Assembly (NCBI RefSeq): GCF_000306765.2
Contig: NC_017941.2
Coordinates: 1,302,001-1,366,000 of the forward strand
DNA from: Haloferax mediterranei ATCC 33500
GTDB lineage: Archaea; Halobacteriota; Halobacteria; Halobacteriales; Haloferacaceae
Length of the DNA stretch: 64,000 nucleotides
Direction of reading: 5' to 3'
Position numbers and translations under genes: made by a program. Of this stretch, positions 1 through 8,799 are shown piece by piece. A model generated the notes under the pieces. It was not told the DNA's origin, did not search any database, and worked only from the letters and a program-made list of their open reading frames with translations. Numbering within the stretch: position 1 is the stretch's first letter; each line of letters begins with the position of its first letter.

Positions 1-141
1 AAACCCGGCCACGTCATCACCATCGAACCGGGCCTGTACGACCCGGATATTGGCGGCGTCAGAATCGAAGACCTCGTGGTCGTCACGGAAGACGGCTACG
101 AGAACCTGACCGACTACCCGGTCGAACTCGTCGTCGAATAG
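1..141 (+). CDS. M24 family metallopeptidase (Xaa-Pro dipeptidase-like), C-terminal end
   Basis: Only the last 46 residues are in the window; the gene runs in from the left edge and stops at TAG 139-141. The fragment holds an EPGLY motif (Glu at visible residue 9) and a GVRIED motif (Glu at visible residue 23). In the pita-bread M24 fold these positions supply the last two metal-binding carboxylates. The family removes N-terminal residues next to proline, or N-terminal Met, in the cytoplasm. Which substrate class applies cannot be told from this piece. Confidence 0.85.
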   Translation, partial: KPGHVITIEPGLYDPDIGGVRIEDLVVVTEDGYENLTDYPVELVVE

Positions 142-207
142 GCACCGACAGTACCTACCGAGTCCAGTTTTTGCCGGTAGACAATTGGACGGGTTTCGAG
201 CACAGAA

Positions 208-732
208 TTAGCTGTCGAGCGCGTTGTCGCCGGTGGCACCACTCGTTCCCGGTGCGTCAGTCCAACCGGAATTGGCTTCGCGCCACTGTTGCAACAAGTC
301 CTCCAATGCGTCGGCGGTCTCGGGGGTGAGGACGCCGGCAGCCTGCCGGACAACTGTGCCATCCTCGATGAAGAGTGCATAGATGTTACCTTCACCGAGG
401 AGACCGAGTCGGCGCTGGAGAGCGGTCTTGTTGACGCGGGTGACCAGCGCGTTGTCGTGCGGACGACTCCGGGCAGCACCCGGCGACATGCCGCCTCCAC
501 CGGGAAGCGAGGGCATCATGCCGCTTCGACTGCCGAGGACCAGCAGTTCGTAGTACTCGAAATGACCGTAGGTCTCACACAGCTCCTTTGCGAACCCTCG
601 CCACGACCCGACCAGCGACTGCTGACGACGGTCGAAACTGATGAGTACGAGCGTCTGGTCCCCTTCGAGGTCGTCGGGAAGGACGACCTTCTGACCACTC
701 GTATCTCGAGACGGGAGGCGAGGGAACTCCAT
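208..732 (-). CDS. Thioredoxin-fold protein lacking a CxxC motif
   Basis: The 174-aa acidic protein has no signal peptide. The central part (LVLISFDRRQQ about residues 28-38, then an alternating strand/helix pattern ending in an IYALFIEDGTVVRQ strand pair near 120-133) resembles the thioredoxin/redoxin fold seen in ATP10-like and TlpA-like proteins. No CxxC is present; its single Cys, in KELCETYG, is not in a redox position. A redox role is therefore doubtful and a chaperone-like role is possible. It is a single gene between the convergent M24 peptidase and the SDR. The fold is inferred and the function unknown. Confidence 0.6.
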   Translation of the reverse strand: MEFPRLPSRDTSGQKVVLPDDLEGDQTLVLISFDRRQQSLVGSWRGFAKELCETYGHFEYYELLVLGSRSGMMPSLPGGGGMSPGAARSRPHDNALVTRVNKTALQRRLGLLGEGNIYALFIEDGTVVRQAAGVLTPETADALEDLLQQWREANSGWTDAPGTSGATGDNALDS

Positions 733-899
733 GGATTAGGCGAACCCCCATTGGTAGTTAAGTCTAATTGCCGATTCGAAAATATATCGCGCCATCAAGA
801 ATGTATCCACAGCGGTGATGACGCGGAAACACATTGCCAGTTAATTGGCGTTCATACAGCATAAATCTCCGGGACTGAGTCTCAGCCCCGATAATTAGG

Positions 900-1745
900 T
901 TAGTGTTCGTAGCCGGTGTCGAACAGTTGGGCCGACGTCGGACCCGGTTCGCTCCCTTCGACGACCGCGTACGACGAGAGGTCGTCGATGCCCGCCTCGG
1001 ACAGGATTTCCTCGTCGTAGTAGCTGTTCCCCGTACACGAGGTCGGGTCGCGCGAGAACAGTTCGACGAGCGCGTCGCACATAATCTGCGGCGTCCGCCA
1101 GTCTTCGGGCGTTCCCATGCCGAAGTGGCGAGTCGCCTCGGATTCGATGGCCGCCACGGGCCAAAGGGCGTTCACGCCGATGTCGTCGGCGGCGAGTTCC
1201 TGTGCGAGCGACTGCGCGATGAACGTCATCCCGTATTTCGACAGTGCATAGGCGACTTTTCCGGGTGCGGGTTCCGCCGGTAGCGGCGGTGAGAACGTGA
1301 CGACGTGCGCGTGGTCGCTCTCGCGGAGATGCGGAAGCGCGGCGTGAGTGGTCGCGTAGGAACCGCGGGCGTTCACGTCCATGAGGAGGTCGAAGCGCTT
1401 CGGCGGCGTGTTCTCGAAGTTCGCGATGTGAATCGCGCCGGCGTTGTTGACGACGAAGTCGATGCCGCCGAAGGCGTCGACCGTCTCGTCGATGGCGGTC
1501 TGTATGGAGTCGTCGTCGCGCACGTCGAGTTGACACCAGATAGACGAGCCACCGCGATTTCGGATTTCCTCCGTCGTCTCTACGATGGTCCCGGGTAGGT
1601 CCTCGCGCTCCTCGACAGTCTTCCCGGTCGAAACTACGTTGGCACCGCGGTCCGCCAGTTCGAGTGCAATCTGCTTGCCGATACCGCGACTCGTTCCGGT
1701 GATGAAGGCCGTCCGGCCCTCGAAATCCACATCATCGAATACCAT
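900..1745 (-). CDS. Short-chain dehydrogenase/reductase (HSDL2-like SDR)
   Basis: This 281-aa Rossmann-fold oxidoreductase carries the complete SDR signature. The cofactor motif TGTSRGIG is at residues 16-23, NNAG at 100-103, a catalytic Ser near 152, and YALSK (Tyr166, Lys170) as the active-site YxxxK. The approximately 30-residue C-terminal extension and overall pattern look closest to the hydroxysteroid-dehydrogenase-like-2 branch, whose substrates are poorly known. It is cytoplasmic and NAD(P)-dependent by family. It stands alone on the minus strand, so context does not identify the substrate. Confidence 0.85.
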   Translation of the reverse strand: MVFDDVDFEGRTAFITGTSRGIGKQIALELADRGANVVSTGKTVEEREDLPGTIVETTEEIRNRGGSSIWCQLDVRDDDSIQTAIDETVDAFGGIDFVVNNAGAIHIANFENTPPKRFDLLMDVNARGSYATTHAALPHLRESDHAHVVTFSPPLPAEPAPGKVAYALSKYGMTFIAQSLAQELAADDIGVNALWPVAAIESEATRHFGMGTPEDWRTPQIMCDALVELFSRDPTSCTGNSYYDEEILSEAGIDDLSSYAVVEGSEPGPTSAQLFDTGYEH

Positions 1746-1854
1746 AGAGACACATTGTCAATCGGCCACTTGACGTTTCGTACACCGACACTCCGTTCAA
1801 CACGGTTTGTGGGGTTGCGGTGAATGGCTCGGCACGGACGAGGCCATCGGCGAC

Positions 1855-2529
1855 TCAGTTTGGGGAAGCCAACCCATCGAGCGGGAGGTTTCCGTCGCCG
1901 CTGGCGCGGACTGTCTTACCACCGAACCCGGGGCGAGATGCCTGCACGGTGAACCGACAGTACAGCGACGAGGGAATCGACTTCGCCGACGGCGCGAACA
2001 CGACCGGGACGAAAATCGTCCCTTGAGTCTGGACGTTCTTGAGTTCGACTACGGTCTGTTTGACGGTACTCCCGAGGTCGTAGTACGCTGAGAAACCGTC
2101 CCACTGCCCGGGTGGCTCGACACGGGCTTCGTAGCTCGCTGCTGCCTCGTACGACGACGGTGGCTCGAACCGAAAGCGGAACCAATCGGGGTGGTACCCC
2201 TCGTAGGGGTCGCTTGCGGCGAGCCCGCCGATGGTCGAGTTGAACCGTAGCGACAGCGTCGGAAAGTGGTCCTCGGGCCGAGTCACCCGTTTTACCTCTA
2301 CAGCCGCGTACCCGATTCCGTCCTTGTCCCCCTCTCGCCGCGGATAGCGCCAGCGAATCTCGGGATTCTGTCCGTCTTGGACTGTCGTCTCGGCCCCGAC
2401 GTGTTCGGGTCCAGTCCCGGGAATCCGTCCGCTACATCCTGCAAGGCTACCGACGACCGCCGACCCGAGTCCTGCGAGGACGTTCCTTCGAGTTCGACGT
2501 TCGCCGTCGGAGTCTGACGTGGAGGGCAT
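1855..2529 (-). CDS. Tat-exported haloarchaeal lipoprotein, function unknown
   Basis: The 224-aa protein begins with a twin-arginine signal (RRTRRN, residues 11-16), a short hydrophobic stretch and the lipobox LAGC with Cys32 as the predicted lipidation site. This is the usual arrangement for haloarchaeal proteins folded before export and anchored outside the membrane. The mature part is rich in beta-strand-like segments and contains two RFRF/SLRF-type stretches, but no domain I recognise. It is divergent from tyrA across about 130 bp. Export is well supported; the function is not. Confidence 0.7.
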   Translation of the reverse strand: MPSTSDSDGERRTRRNVLAGLGSAVVGSLAGCSGRIPGTGPEHVGAETTVQDGQNPEIRWRYPRREGDKDGIGYAAVEVKRVTRPEDHFPTLSLRFNSTIGGLAASDPYEGYHPDWFRFRFEPPSSYEAAASYEARVEPPGQWDGFSAYYDLGSTVKQTVVELKNVQTQGTIFVPVVFAPSAKSIPSSLYCRFTVQASRPGFGGKTVRASGDGNLPLDGLASPN

Positions 2530-2658
2530 CTAAGCTCGTGCGCTTGTGGACTGTCTGTCAACAAAGTAACCCCCGATTCGGATATTCCGCATCGCCCGCT
2601 CTCGCCATACCCGCCAGCACCGATTCTCTTTTTGCCAGTCACCGTCCACTCCGTACCG

Positions 2659-3444
2659 ATGGACCTGCTCATCGTCGGCGCGGGCGCAATGGGTCGTTGG
2701 TTCGGCCGGACGGTCGACGCCGACCTCGCGTTCGCCGATGCGGACCCCGAAAGAGCGACGGCTGCAGCCGACGACCTCGGCGGTCGCGCCGTCCCGCTGG
2801 ACGGCGACGAGCAATTCGACGTGGTGTGTCTCGCGGTCCCGATGCGACTCGCCGCCGAAGCCGTCGACGCAAACGCGCACCGCGCCACAGACGTGATGTG
2901 CGACGTAACCGGCTCGATGGCCGCCCCAGTAGCGGCCATGCGTGAACACTTCGACGGTCACGAACGCCTCAGTCTTCACCCGCTTTTCGCGCCGCAAAAC
3001 GGTCCCGGAAACGTCGCCGCGGTCGTCGACGAGTCTGGACCGCTTACCGACGCGATTCTCGCGGACCTCGATTCGGCCGGGAACCACGTCTTCGAGACGA
3101 CCCCGGAAGAACACGACAGGGCGATGGAGACAGTTCAGGCCGCCACCCACGCCGCCGTCCTCTCGTTTGGCCTCGCCGCCGACAACGTTCGTGACGAATT
3201 CGCCACGCCGGTTTCGGCCGCGTTAGACGAACTCGTCGCGTCGGTGTCGGGTGGCACGCCACGCGTGTATGCCGACATTCAGTCTTCGTTCGGCGACGGG
3301 ACTGACCGCGTTGCCGACGCCGCCCGCGCCCTCGCAATGGCGGACCCCGAAACGTTCGCCGACCTCTACCGGACTGTCGCTCGCAGCGACACCAGCAAAG
3401 ACGGGAACGAACACGAGACCGACAAGCACGACCCTGTCGAGTGA
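2659..3444 (+). CDS. tyrA: Prephenate dehydrogenase (TyrA family)
   Basis: The 261-aa protein starts with a GAGAMG dinucleotide-binding loop (residues 7-12) directly after the first strand, so the ATG at 2659 is preferred over the in-frame ATG at 2632. A CDVTGSM segment and an HPLFAPQNGP segment match the TyrA pattern, where the His lies in the active site. The enzyme oxidatively decarboxylates prephenate to 4-hydroxyphenylpyruvate for tyrosine. The length fits the monofunctional archaeal form without a fused chorismate mutase; a separate chorismate mutase lies at 17.1 kb. Confidence 0.85.
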   Translation: MDLLIVGAGAMGRWFGRTVDADLAFADADPERATAAADDLGGRAVPLDGDEQFDVVCLAVPMRLAAEAVDANAHRATDVMCDVTGSMAAPVAAMREHFDGHERLSLHPLFAPQNGPGNVAAVVDESGPLTDAILADLDSAGNHVFETTPEEHDRAMETVQAATHAAVLSFGLAADNVRDEFATPVSAALDELVASVSGGTPRVYADIQSSFGDGTDRVADAARALAMADPETFADLYRTVARSDTSKDGNEHETDKHDPVE

Positions 3445-3527
3445 CGAATGATGGGTGAGACTACCGCCGAGTGGCGAATCGAATCCCGATTTCCACCTCG
3501 AAAATCCCACCACTCCACAGTTCACTG

Positions 3528-4931
3528 ATGATAGATAGAGACGCCGTCCGCGACAACGCGAAGTACCTCAGAAACGTTCGCCCCATCGACCCCGACGAGA
3601 TAGCCGACTACATCGAAGGCGCACCGCACCCTGCGGTGGTGAAACAGACGCTCCGCGAGGAGGCCTCCGACCTCGGTCTCTTCGAGCGCGACGACGGGAC
3701 GTTCGTCCCCGTGAGCGACGACCCCGTTCCCTTCCAAAACTGGTCGCCGACGGCCTTCCCTGACGATTACTCGTTCGCCCTCGAAGACATGCTCATCGAG
3801 CGCTATGGGGCGAACTGGCACGTCGGCGACTCGGGCGACCGACTTCGGCAGCGCGTCCGGCAACTGAAAGAGGACTACTACCGAGGGAACCCCGTCGAGT
3901 ACGACGAAGACGCCGCTCTCGGCTACGCTATCTACCATCTTCCCGACTATTACGCCGCCGTGGGCTACGTCCTCTCCGACCTCGCGGAGCGTAACCTGCT
4001 CTCGCGTACCCTTCGCATCCTCGATGTCGGTGCCGGAACCGGCGGGCCCGCCCTCGGTCTCCACGACTACCTCCCGGACGACTCGGTTGTCGACTATCAC
4101 GCGCTCGAACCGAGCGCCTCCGCCGACGTGCTCGAACGAATGCTCGGCGAGGCCCGCCGAAACTTCCGGACGACCGTCCACCGCGAGACGGCCGAGGCGT
4201 TCGACCCCGAGGGCGAGTACGATATCGTGCTCTTCGGGAGCGTCCTGAGCGAACTGGACGACCCCGCCGCAGTCGTTCGGAAATACCTCGACGCTCTCGC
4301 AGACGACGGGGCCATTGTCGCAATCGCTCCCGCCGACCGAAACACGAGCATCGGTCTCCGAGAAATCGAACGCGAGGTGGCTCCGGCAAACGGCGATGTG
4401 ACGGTCTACTCGCCGACGCTTCGGCTCTGGGACGGCTACGCGCCATCGGACCGCGGGTGGTCATTCGACGTGAAGTCCGACCTCGACGTGCCGGGGTTCC
4501 AGCGCCGACTCGACGAGGGCCGCGACAGCGACGAAGACGAAGGGACGTTCATCAACGTCGACGTGCAGTACTCCTATAGCATTCTCCGAACCGACGGGGA
4601 ACGCCGTCTCGACGTTCGCGGGAACCCGTCGCGGTTCGCCAAGATGGCCGAGATGGAGCGACACGTCACGAACCGCATCGACCTCCTCGCGGTGAAACTG
4701 AGCCACGACCTCTCGGAGGGGAACAATCAGGTGTTCAAAATCGGCGACGGCAGCGAGGGAGTCGACCACTACGCCGTCCGAACGCACCCGACAGTGCTGA
4801 ACGCCGACGTGGCGGATGCCGACTACGGCGACGTGCTTGTGTTCGAAAATATCCTCGCGCTCTGGAACGACGACGAGGAGGCCTACAACCTCGTCGTCGA
4901 CGACGAGACCCTCGTCGACCGCGTCGCCTGA
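3528..4931 (+). CDS. Rsm22-type SAM-dependent methyltransferase-like protein
   Basis: The 467-aa protein has an alpha-helical N-terminal region (residues 1-165), then a class I methyltransferase core with LDVGAGTGGPALGL as motif I near residue 167. It resembles the small-subunit rRNA-associated Rsm22 family, which acts in ribosome assembly. An in-frame GTG at 3471 would add 19 residues (MANRIPISTS...), but ATG 3528 gives the better N-terminus (MIDRDAVRDN). It follows tyrA by 83 bp on the same strand. The methyl acceptor is not shown by the sequence. Confidence 0.7.
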   Translation: MIDRDAVRDNAKYLRNVRPIDPDEIADYIEGAPHPAVVKQTLREEASDLGLFERDDGTFVPVSDDPVPFQNWSPTAFPDDYSFALEDMLIERYGANWHVGDSGDRLRQRVRQLKEDYYRGNPVEYDEDAALGYAIYHLPDYYAAVGYVLSDLAERNLLSRTLRILDVGAGTGGPALGLHDYLPDDSVVDYHALEPSASADVLERMLGEARRNFRTTVHRETAEAFDPEGEYDIVLFGSVLSELDDPAAVVRKYLDALADDGAIVAIAPADRNTSIGLREIEREVAPANGDVTVYSPTLRLWDGYAPSDRGWSFDVKSDLDVPGFQRRLDEGRDSDEDEGTFINVDVQYSYSILRTDGERRLDVRGNPSRFAKMAEMERHVTNRIDLLAVKLSHDLSEGNNQVFKIGDGSEGVDHYAVRTHPTVLNADVADADYGDVLVFENILALWNDDEEAYNLVVDDETLVDRVA

Positions 4932-5016
4932 TTCAAACGCCAAACGCACCGCCCAGTTTTACTACGGGTCTCGCGCGACGGATGGCTTTTTGCGGGTTCC
5001 GTTCTCAGTCGAGACC

Positions 5017-5808
5017 ATGAGCGAATCGAGCATCCTCCTCACTAACGACGACGGCATCGAGAGCGTGGGCTTCCGCGCACTCTACGACGCCCTCTCGGAG
5101 TTCGCCGACGTAACCGCCGTCGCACCCGAGACGGACCAGAGCGCGGTCGGTCGGAAGATGTCGACCGACGCAATTGTCTCCGAGCACGAACTCGGCTACG
5201 CCTTACAGGGAACGCCCGCAGACTGTACGGTCGCCGGGTTAGAAGCACTCTGCCCTGACGTGGACATGGTCGTCTCCGGTATCAATAAAGGAGCCAACAT
5301 CGGGGCGTACGTCCTCGGCCGGTCGGGAACCGTCAGCGCCGCCGTCGAAGCGGCGTTTTTCGACGTGCCAGCCATTGCCCTCTCGCTGTACGTTCCCGGT
5401 GGCGGCGACCGCGCGTGGCACGAGAAGGCGACTGAGCCGGAGGACTTCCGCGAGGCGACCGCGGCGGCGACATACCTCGCCAAACATGCCAAATCCGCGG
5501 GCGTCTTCGGGCAGTGCGACTACCTGAACGTCAACGCGCCGATGCCCGACCCGGACGGTGAGCCTGCGGACATGCAGGTGACGTACCCCTCAGAGCTGTA
5601 CGACATGACCGCCGAGTACAACAACGGAACCGTCAAACTCCACGACGCCGTCTGGGAGCGAATGCAGACTGGCAACATTCCAGACCCCGATGGGACCGAC
5701 CGCCGGGCCGTCGTCGAAGGACGTATCTCTGTTTCGCCGTTGACTGCTCCACACACGACACATCGACACGAGGCGCTCGATGCGCTCGCAGAGACGTACA
5801 TGGACTGA
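5017..5808 (+). CDS. surE: 5'/3'-nucleotidase SurE
   Basis: The 263-aa protein has the SurE metal-site motif LLTNDDGI near its N-terminus (Asp11, Asp12) and the second signature SGINKGANIG about residue 87. SurE removes phosphate from nucleoside monophosphates with a divalent metal in the cytoplasm and is linked to stationary-phase survival. The ATG at 5017 is chosen because LLTNDDG must sit close to the N-terminus; the longer reading from 4816 runs through the end of the preceding gene. Confidence 0.93.
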   Translation: MSESSILLTNDDGIESVGFRALYDALSEFADVTAVAPETDQSAVGRKMSTDAIVSEHELGYALQGTPADCTVAGLEALCPDVDMVVSGINKGANIGAYVLGRSGTVSAAVEAAFFDVPAIALSLYVPGGGDRAWHEKATEPEDFREATAAATYLAKHAKSAGVFGQCDYLNVNAPMPDPDGEPADMQVTYPSELYDMTAEYNNGTVKLHDAVWERMQTGNIPDPDGTDRRAVVEGRISVSPLTAPHTTHRHEALDALAETYMD

Positions 5809-5814
5809 GAGAGC

Positions 5815-5836
5815 GCCAAAACCAGCGTTTTTGCCG
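5815..5836. terminator. Probable bidirectional T-rich terminator
   Basis: Between the convergent stops of surE (5808) and the small membrane gene (5841) lies CAAAA followed by GTTTTTG. This gives a T tract on each strand just after each coding region, as expected for archaeal T-tract termination. Confidence 0.45.
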
Positions 5837-5840
5837 TCTC

Positions 5841-6083
5841 CTAGGCACTTCGACTATCGACTAGCACTTTGTACGCGGTGGCGACGATACCAGCGAACAT
5901 AGCGAACGCGCCGGCGGCAGACACGATGAGACCGATAAACGACACCAATCCGAGCAGATGGCCACCGAATGCGACTCCACCGAGAGCGAAGACCACCCAC
6001 CCACCGAAGATGACCAAAAAGAGGCCGACGACACTGTCTTCGGTGGCGTAACGGAGGGCATCTCTAGCCGATAAACCAGACAT
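5841..6083 (-). CDS. Small integral membrane protein, unknown
   Basis: About 80 aa with two or three closely packed hydrophobic segments (GLFLVIFGGWVVFALGG, LLGLVSFIGLIVSAAGA, FAMFAGIVATAYKV). Three in-frame ATGs exist (6116, 6092, 6083); the one at 6083 gives a typical polar N-terminus before the first membrane segment. No catalytic motif is visible. It is convergent with surE and divergent from the acetyltransferase at 6177. The membrane location is clear and the function unknown. Confidence 0.6.
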   Translation of the reverse strand: MSGLSARDALRYATEDSVVGLFLVIFGGWVVFALGGVAFGGHLLGLVSFIGLIVSAAGAFAMFAGIVATAYKVLVDSRSA

Positions 6084-6176
6084 GATTGACATAAACCGAG
6101 GGATGAAATTAACCATTTCGGTGACAACAACCCGAGGAGCAAAACATTGAACTATAGACCATATGACAATCGGCGT

Positions 6177-6983
6177 ATGTCAGAAGCCGACGCTATCGAG
6201 CAGGTGGACGAACCGGGAACCGTCTCCTCGCTCGCGTCCGACCTCCGCGCGCTCGGTGTCGAAGCCGGCGACACCCTCACCGTCCACTCCTCCCTGCGGT
6301 CGCTCGGCTGGGTGTCTGGCGGCCCGCAGGCGGTCGTCGATGCGCTCCAAGAGGTTCTGACGGAATCGGGAACGCTCGTCATGCCGACGCACTCGACGCA
6401 GTACTCCGACCCTTCGGTCTGGCAGGAACCTCCAGTTCCGGACCACTGGGTCGAGATAATCGACGACTCGCGGCCGCCGTTCCGGCCTGAAGTGACGCCG
6501 ACCCGGGGTATGGGTGCAATTCCGGAGTGCTTCCGTAACTATCCCGAAGCCGTCCGAAGCGAACACCCGCTGTACTCGTTTGCTGCGTGGGGCGCAGACG
6601 CCGACGAAATCGTTGCCGACCACAGTCTCGATAACGGCCTCGGAAACGAATCGCCACTCGCACGGGTCTACGACCGCGACGGCGACGTCCTCCTTCTCGG
6701 CGTCGGCCACGACAGTAACACCTCACTCCACCTCGCGGAGTACCGCGCCGACTTCGAAAAAGAGCGGAAGCAGGGAACTGCGCCGCTCCTCCGAGACGGC
6801 GAACGCGTCGTCTTCGAGTACGAAGACATCAGAATCGACAGCGACGATTTCGAGGAACTCGGGTCTGACTTCGAGTCGGAAGTCGGGGTTACTGCGGGGC
6901 AGGTCGCCGCCGCGACGGCCAAACTCGTGGACCAACCGACGCTCGTCGACTTCGCGGTCGACTGGTTCGAAGAGAACCGCTGA
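6177..6983 (+). CDS. AAC(3)-family N-acetyltransferase
   Basis: The 268-aa protein matches aminoglycoside 3-N-acetyltransferase-like enzymes. It has the LTVHSSLRSLGW start region, TPTRGMGAIPE, HPLYSFAAWG and LLGVGHDSNTSLHLAE, the last carrying the conserved His/Asp-rich segment. These enzymes use acetyl-CoA. In archaea the natural acceptor is unknown and antibiotic resistance should not be assumed; relatives such as YokD and the FrbF type act on other amines. ATG 6177 (MSEADAIEQ) is preferred over the upstream in-frame start at 6147. Confidence 0.85.
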   Translation: MSEADAIEQVDEPGTVSSLASDLRALGVEAGDTLTVHSSLRSLGWVSGGPQAVVDALQEVLTESGTLVMPTHSTQYSDPSVWQEPPVPDHWVEIIDDSRPPFRPEVTPTRGMGAIPECFRNYPEAVRSEHPLYSFAAWGADADEIVADHSLDNGLGNESPLARVYDRDGDVLLLGVGHDSNTSLHLAEYRADFEKERKQGTAPLLRDGERVVFEYEDIRIDSDDFEELGSDFESEVGVTAGQVAAATAKLVDQPTLVDFAVDWFEENR

Positions 6984-7040
6984 GTCTCTGCGCTTGGAGC
7001 GAACATAACTAAGCATCTCGTCAGTGTATTGAATACTAAC

Positions 7041-7478
7041 ATGAGCACCGAACGCACGCACACGAAGACAACGTCGGTCGAGGGGTCACGAGTCGACGCT
7101 TCGAAGATGCAGTTCGAAACGTCGGGTGGAAACCAGTTCGACATCGGTGGCGACGGCACGCCGGGAGAGTACATGCTCGGGTCGATTGCCGGTTGCTACA
7201 ACGTCGTCGGTCATCTGGTCGCCGAGGAGATGGGATTCGAACTGGCCGACCTCACCATCTCGGTCGCCGGCGACGTCGACCCGCGAGTCTACAAGGGCGA
7301 TAACACAGACGCTCGCGCGGGCTACCAAGAAATCCGGGTCGTTCTCGACATAGACGCCGATGTGAACGACCAGACGGTTGCAGAATGGGTCGAGAGGGTC
7401 GAAGAACGCTGTCCCGTCTGCGACAATATCTTCGAATCGACGCCCTCGATTACCGCAGTAAGCAACCGCGAGTCCTAA
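7041..7478 (+). CDS. OsmC-family protein
   Basis: The 145-aa protein has the OsmC fold pattern: a GEYMLGSIAGCYN helix containing the first Cys, a beta-rich middle, and a C-terminal CPVCDNIFESTP stretch. OsmC/Ohr proteins reduce organic peroxides through two Cys; here the second site is CPVC, one Cys more than usual. It is followed on the other strand by a second OsmC-like gene and an AhpD-like gene, suggesting a small peroxide- or thiol-stress neighbourhood. The ATG at 7041 is preferred over the TTG at 7029. Confidence 0.82.
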   Translation: MSTERTHTKTTSVEGSRVDASKMQFETSGGNQFDIGGDGTPGEYMLGSIAGCYNVVGHLVAEEMGFELADLTISVAGDVDPRVYKGDNTDARAGYQEIRVVLDIDADVNDQTVAEWVERVEERCPVCDNIFESTPSITAVSNRES

Positions 7479-7529
7479 CGGCAGGAGCACCGAAAAATAA
7501 CGAATCTACTGACTCGAACTGACGACGAT

Positions 7530-7955
7530 TCAGACGAGCGACGCGTCTAACGTAATCTCCGGACCGGCCAGCGCCTTCGAGACGGGGCAGTTCTCCTTCG
7601 CCCGCTGGGCGAGTGTCGAGAACGTTTCGTCGTCGATGTCGGGAATGTCAGCCTCCAGCGTCAGTTCGACTTGTGGAATCTCGAATCCACCACCGCTGGC
7701 TGGTTTGAGGTGTACATCCGCCACCGTGTGGAGGCTGTTCGGAGTGAACCCCTCGTCTTCGAGGAACGCCGTCAGTTGCATCGAAAAACAGCCGGAGTGG
7801 GCTGCGCCGATGAGTTCTTCGGGGTTCGACCCCACCTCGTCTTCGAATCGCGTCGGGAACGTAAACGTCCCCTCGACAGCACCGCTTTCGGTCTTAAAGT
7901 CACCACTGCCGCTTTTTCCACCTGTCCACGTCGTTTCCGCTTGTTCTGTTGGCAT
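7530..7955 (-). CDS. OsmC/Ohr-type peroxiredoxin
   Basis: The 141-aa protein has the two classical OsmC cysteines, in AHSGCFSMQLT and in ENCPVSKAL, with the Arg-containing N-terminal strand region. It is close to bacterial OsmC in layout and probably reduces organic hydroperoxides with a low-molecular-weight thiol or dihydrolipoamide. The start MPTEQAETTW (7955) is preferred over an in-frame start 8 codons upstream. It is convergent with the OsmC-like gene at 7041. Confidence 0.87.
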   Translation of the reverse strand: MPTEQAETTWTGGKSGSGDFKTESGAVEGTFTFPTRFEDEVGSNPEELIGAAHSGCFSMQLTAFLEDEGFTPNSLHTVADVHLKPASGGGFEIPQVELTLEADIPDIDDETFSTLAQRAKENCPVSKALAGPEITLDASLV

Positions 7956-8130
7956 TCCAACAATAGCTTCGACCTCCACCAGTAAGGAGATACCGGCGGT
8001 GGGGTGCGACTATTCTGTTACCCGGAATTTTCGCGGAATGTGACGCAACGCTCACCACGCTGGCAGGGTGCGTGCCGAATCGAAGCCAAAATAGGAGGGT
8101 GGCCGCGTATCCGGGGCGATTTATGGATAC

Positions 8131-8544
8131 TCAGTCGTCAGCGGTCATCTGTTCTTCGAGGTGCTCGGCCATCCGTTCGAATTCGTCTTCGAACGTGTCC
8201 ATGTCGTAGTCCATCCCGTGAATGATGGCACTGTAGCGCGCGGTCCAACTCGAGAGGAAGGCAATCTCTTTGAGCTCCTCCTCGGTCGCGCCGTGCATCT
8301 TGGCCGCTTCTTTGTGGAAGTGCTGGCAGTACGGGCACTTGATGTTCGCCGCGATTGCAAGCCCGATTAGTTCCTTGTACTTCGGCGGAATCGCGGTCTC
8401 TTCGAACGCGTGGCGTTTGAAGTTCGGCCACTCGTTGACGAGGTCTTCGTCGTTCAGTTCCCAGAATCCGGGGACAAACCCGAGTGTCTCTTCGATATCT
8501 TTCCGTATTTCGTCAATGTCTCCTCCCTCAGATTTCGTTGCCAT
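8131..8544 (-). CDS. AhpD-like carboxymuconolactone decarboxylase-family protein
   Basis: The 137-aa all-helical protein has a CPYCQHFH motif, the CxxC-x2-H redox signature of AhpD-type proteins in the CMD family. AhpD reduces peroxiredoxins as part of peroxide defence, while other members are decarboxylases. The presence of both Cys and the His favours a disulfide-reductase role. The N-terminus is set at MATKSEGGDI (8544); the longer reading adds a non-conserved basic segment. It is upstream of, and on the same strand as, the OsmC gene at 7530, with a gap of 175 bp. Confidence 0.82.
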   Translation of the reverse strand: MATKSEGGDIDEIRKDIEETLGFVPGFWELNDEDLVNEWPNFKRHAFEETAIPPKYKELIGLAIAANIKCPYCQHFHKEAAKMHGATEEELKEIAFLSSWTARYSAIIHGMDYDMDTFEDEFERMAEHLEEQMTADD

Positions 8545-8799
8545 TGTCTGTGTCTCCTGGTGGTTCCAGCGGGTACGACTCAAGCACTTCATTCGAAATT
8601 CGATGCGGGACCGCTCCCGCCAGAACCAACTGGTTGTTCACTGGCTACCGCATTAAATATTGTTAATAATTATTATATTTGTTAACTAATTGTTTTGGAG
8701 CATGTCCGATAATCGGGAGTACGGACCCGTTTCGTCGCCCACACGTCGACGAACGTATCGGCGCGTTCGATGTGGCCCCGTCCGAAAAGGAACTGGGGG

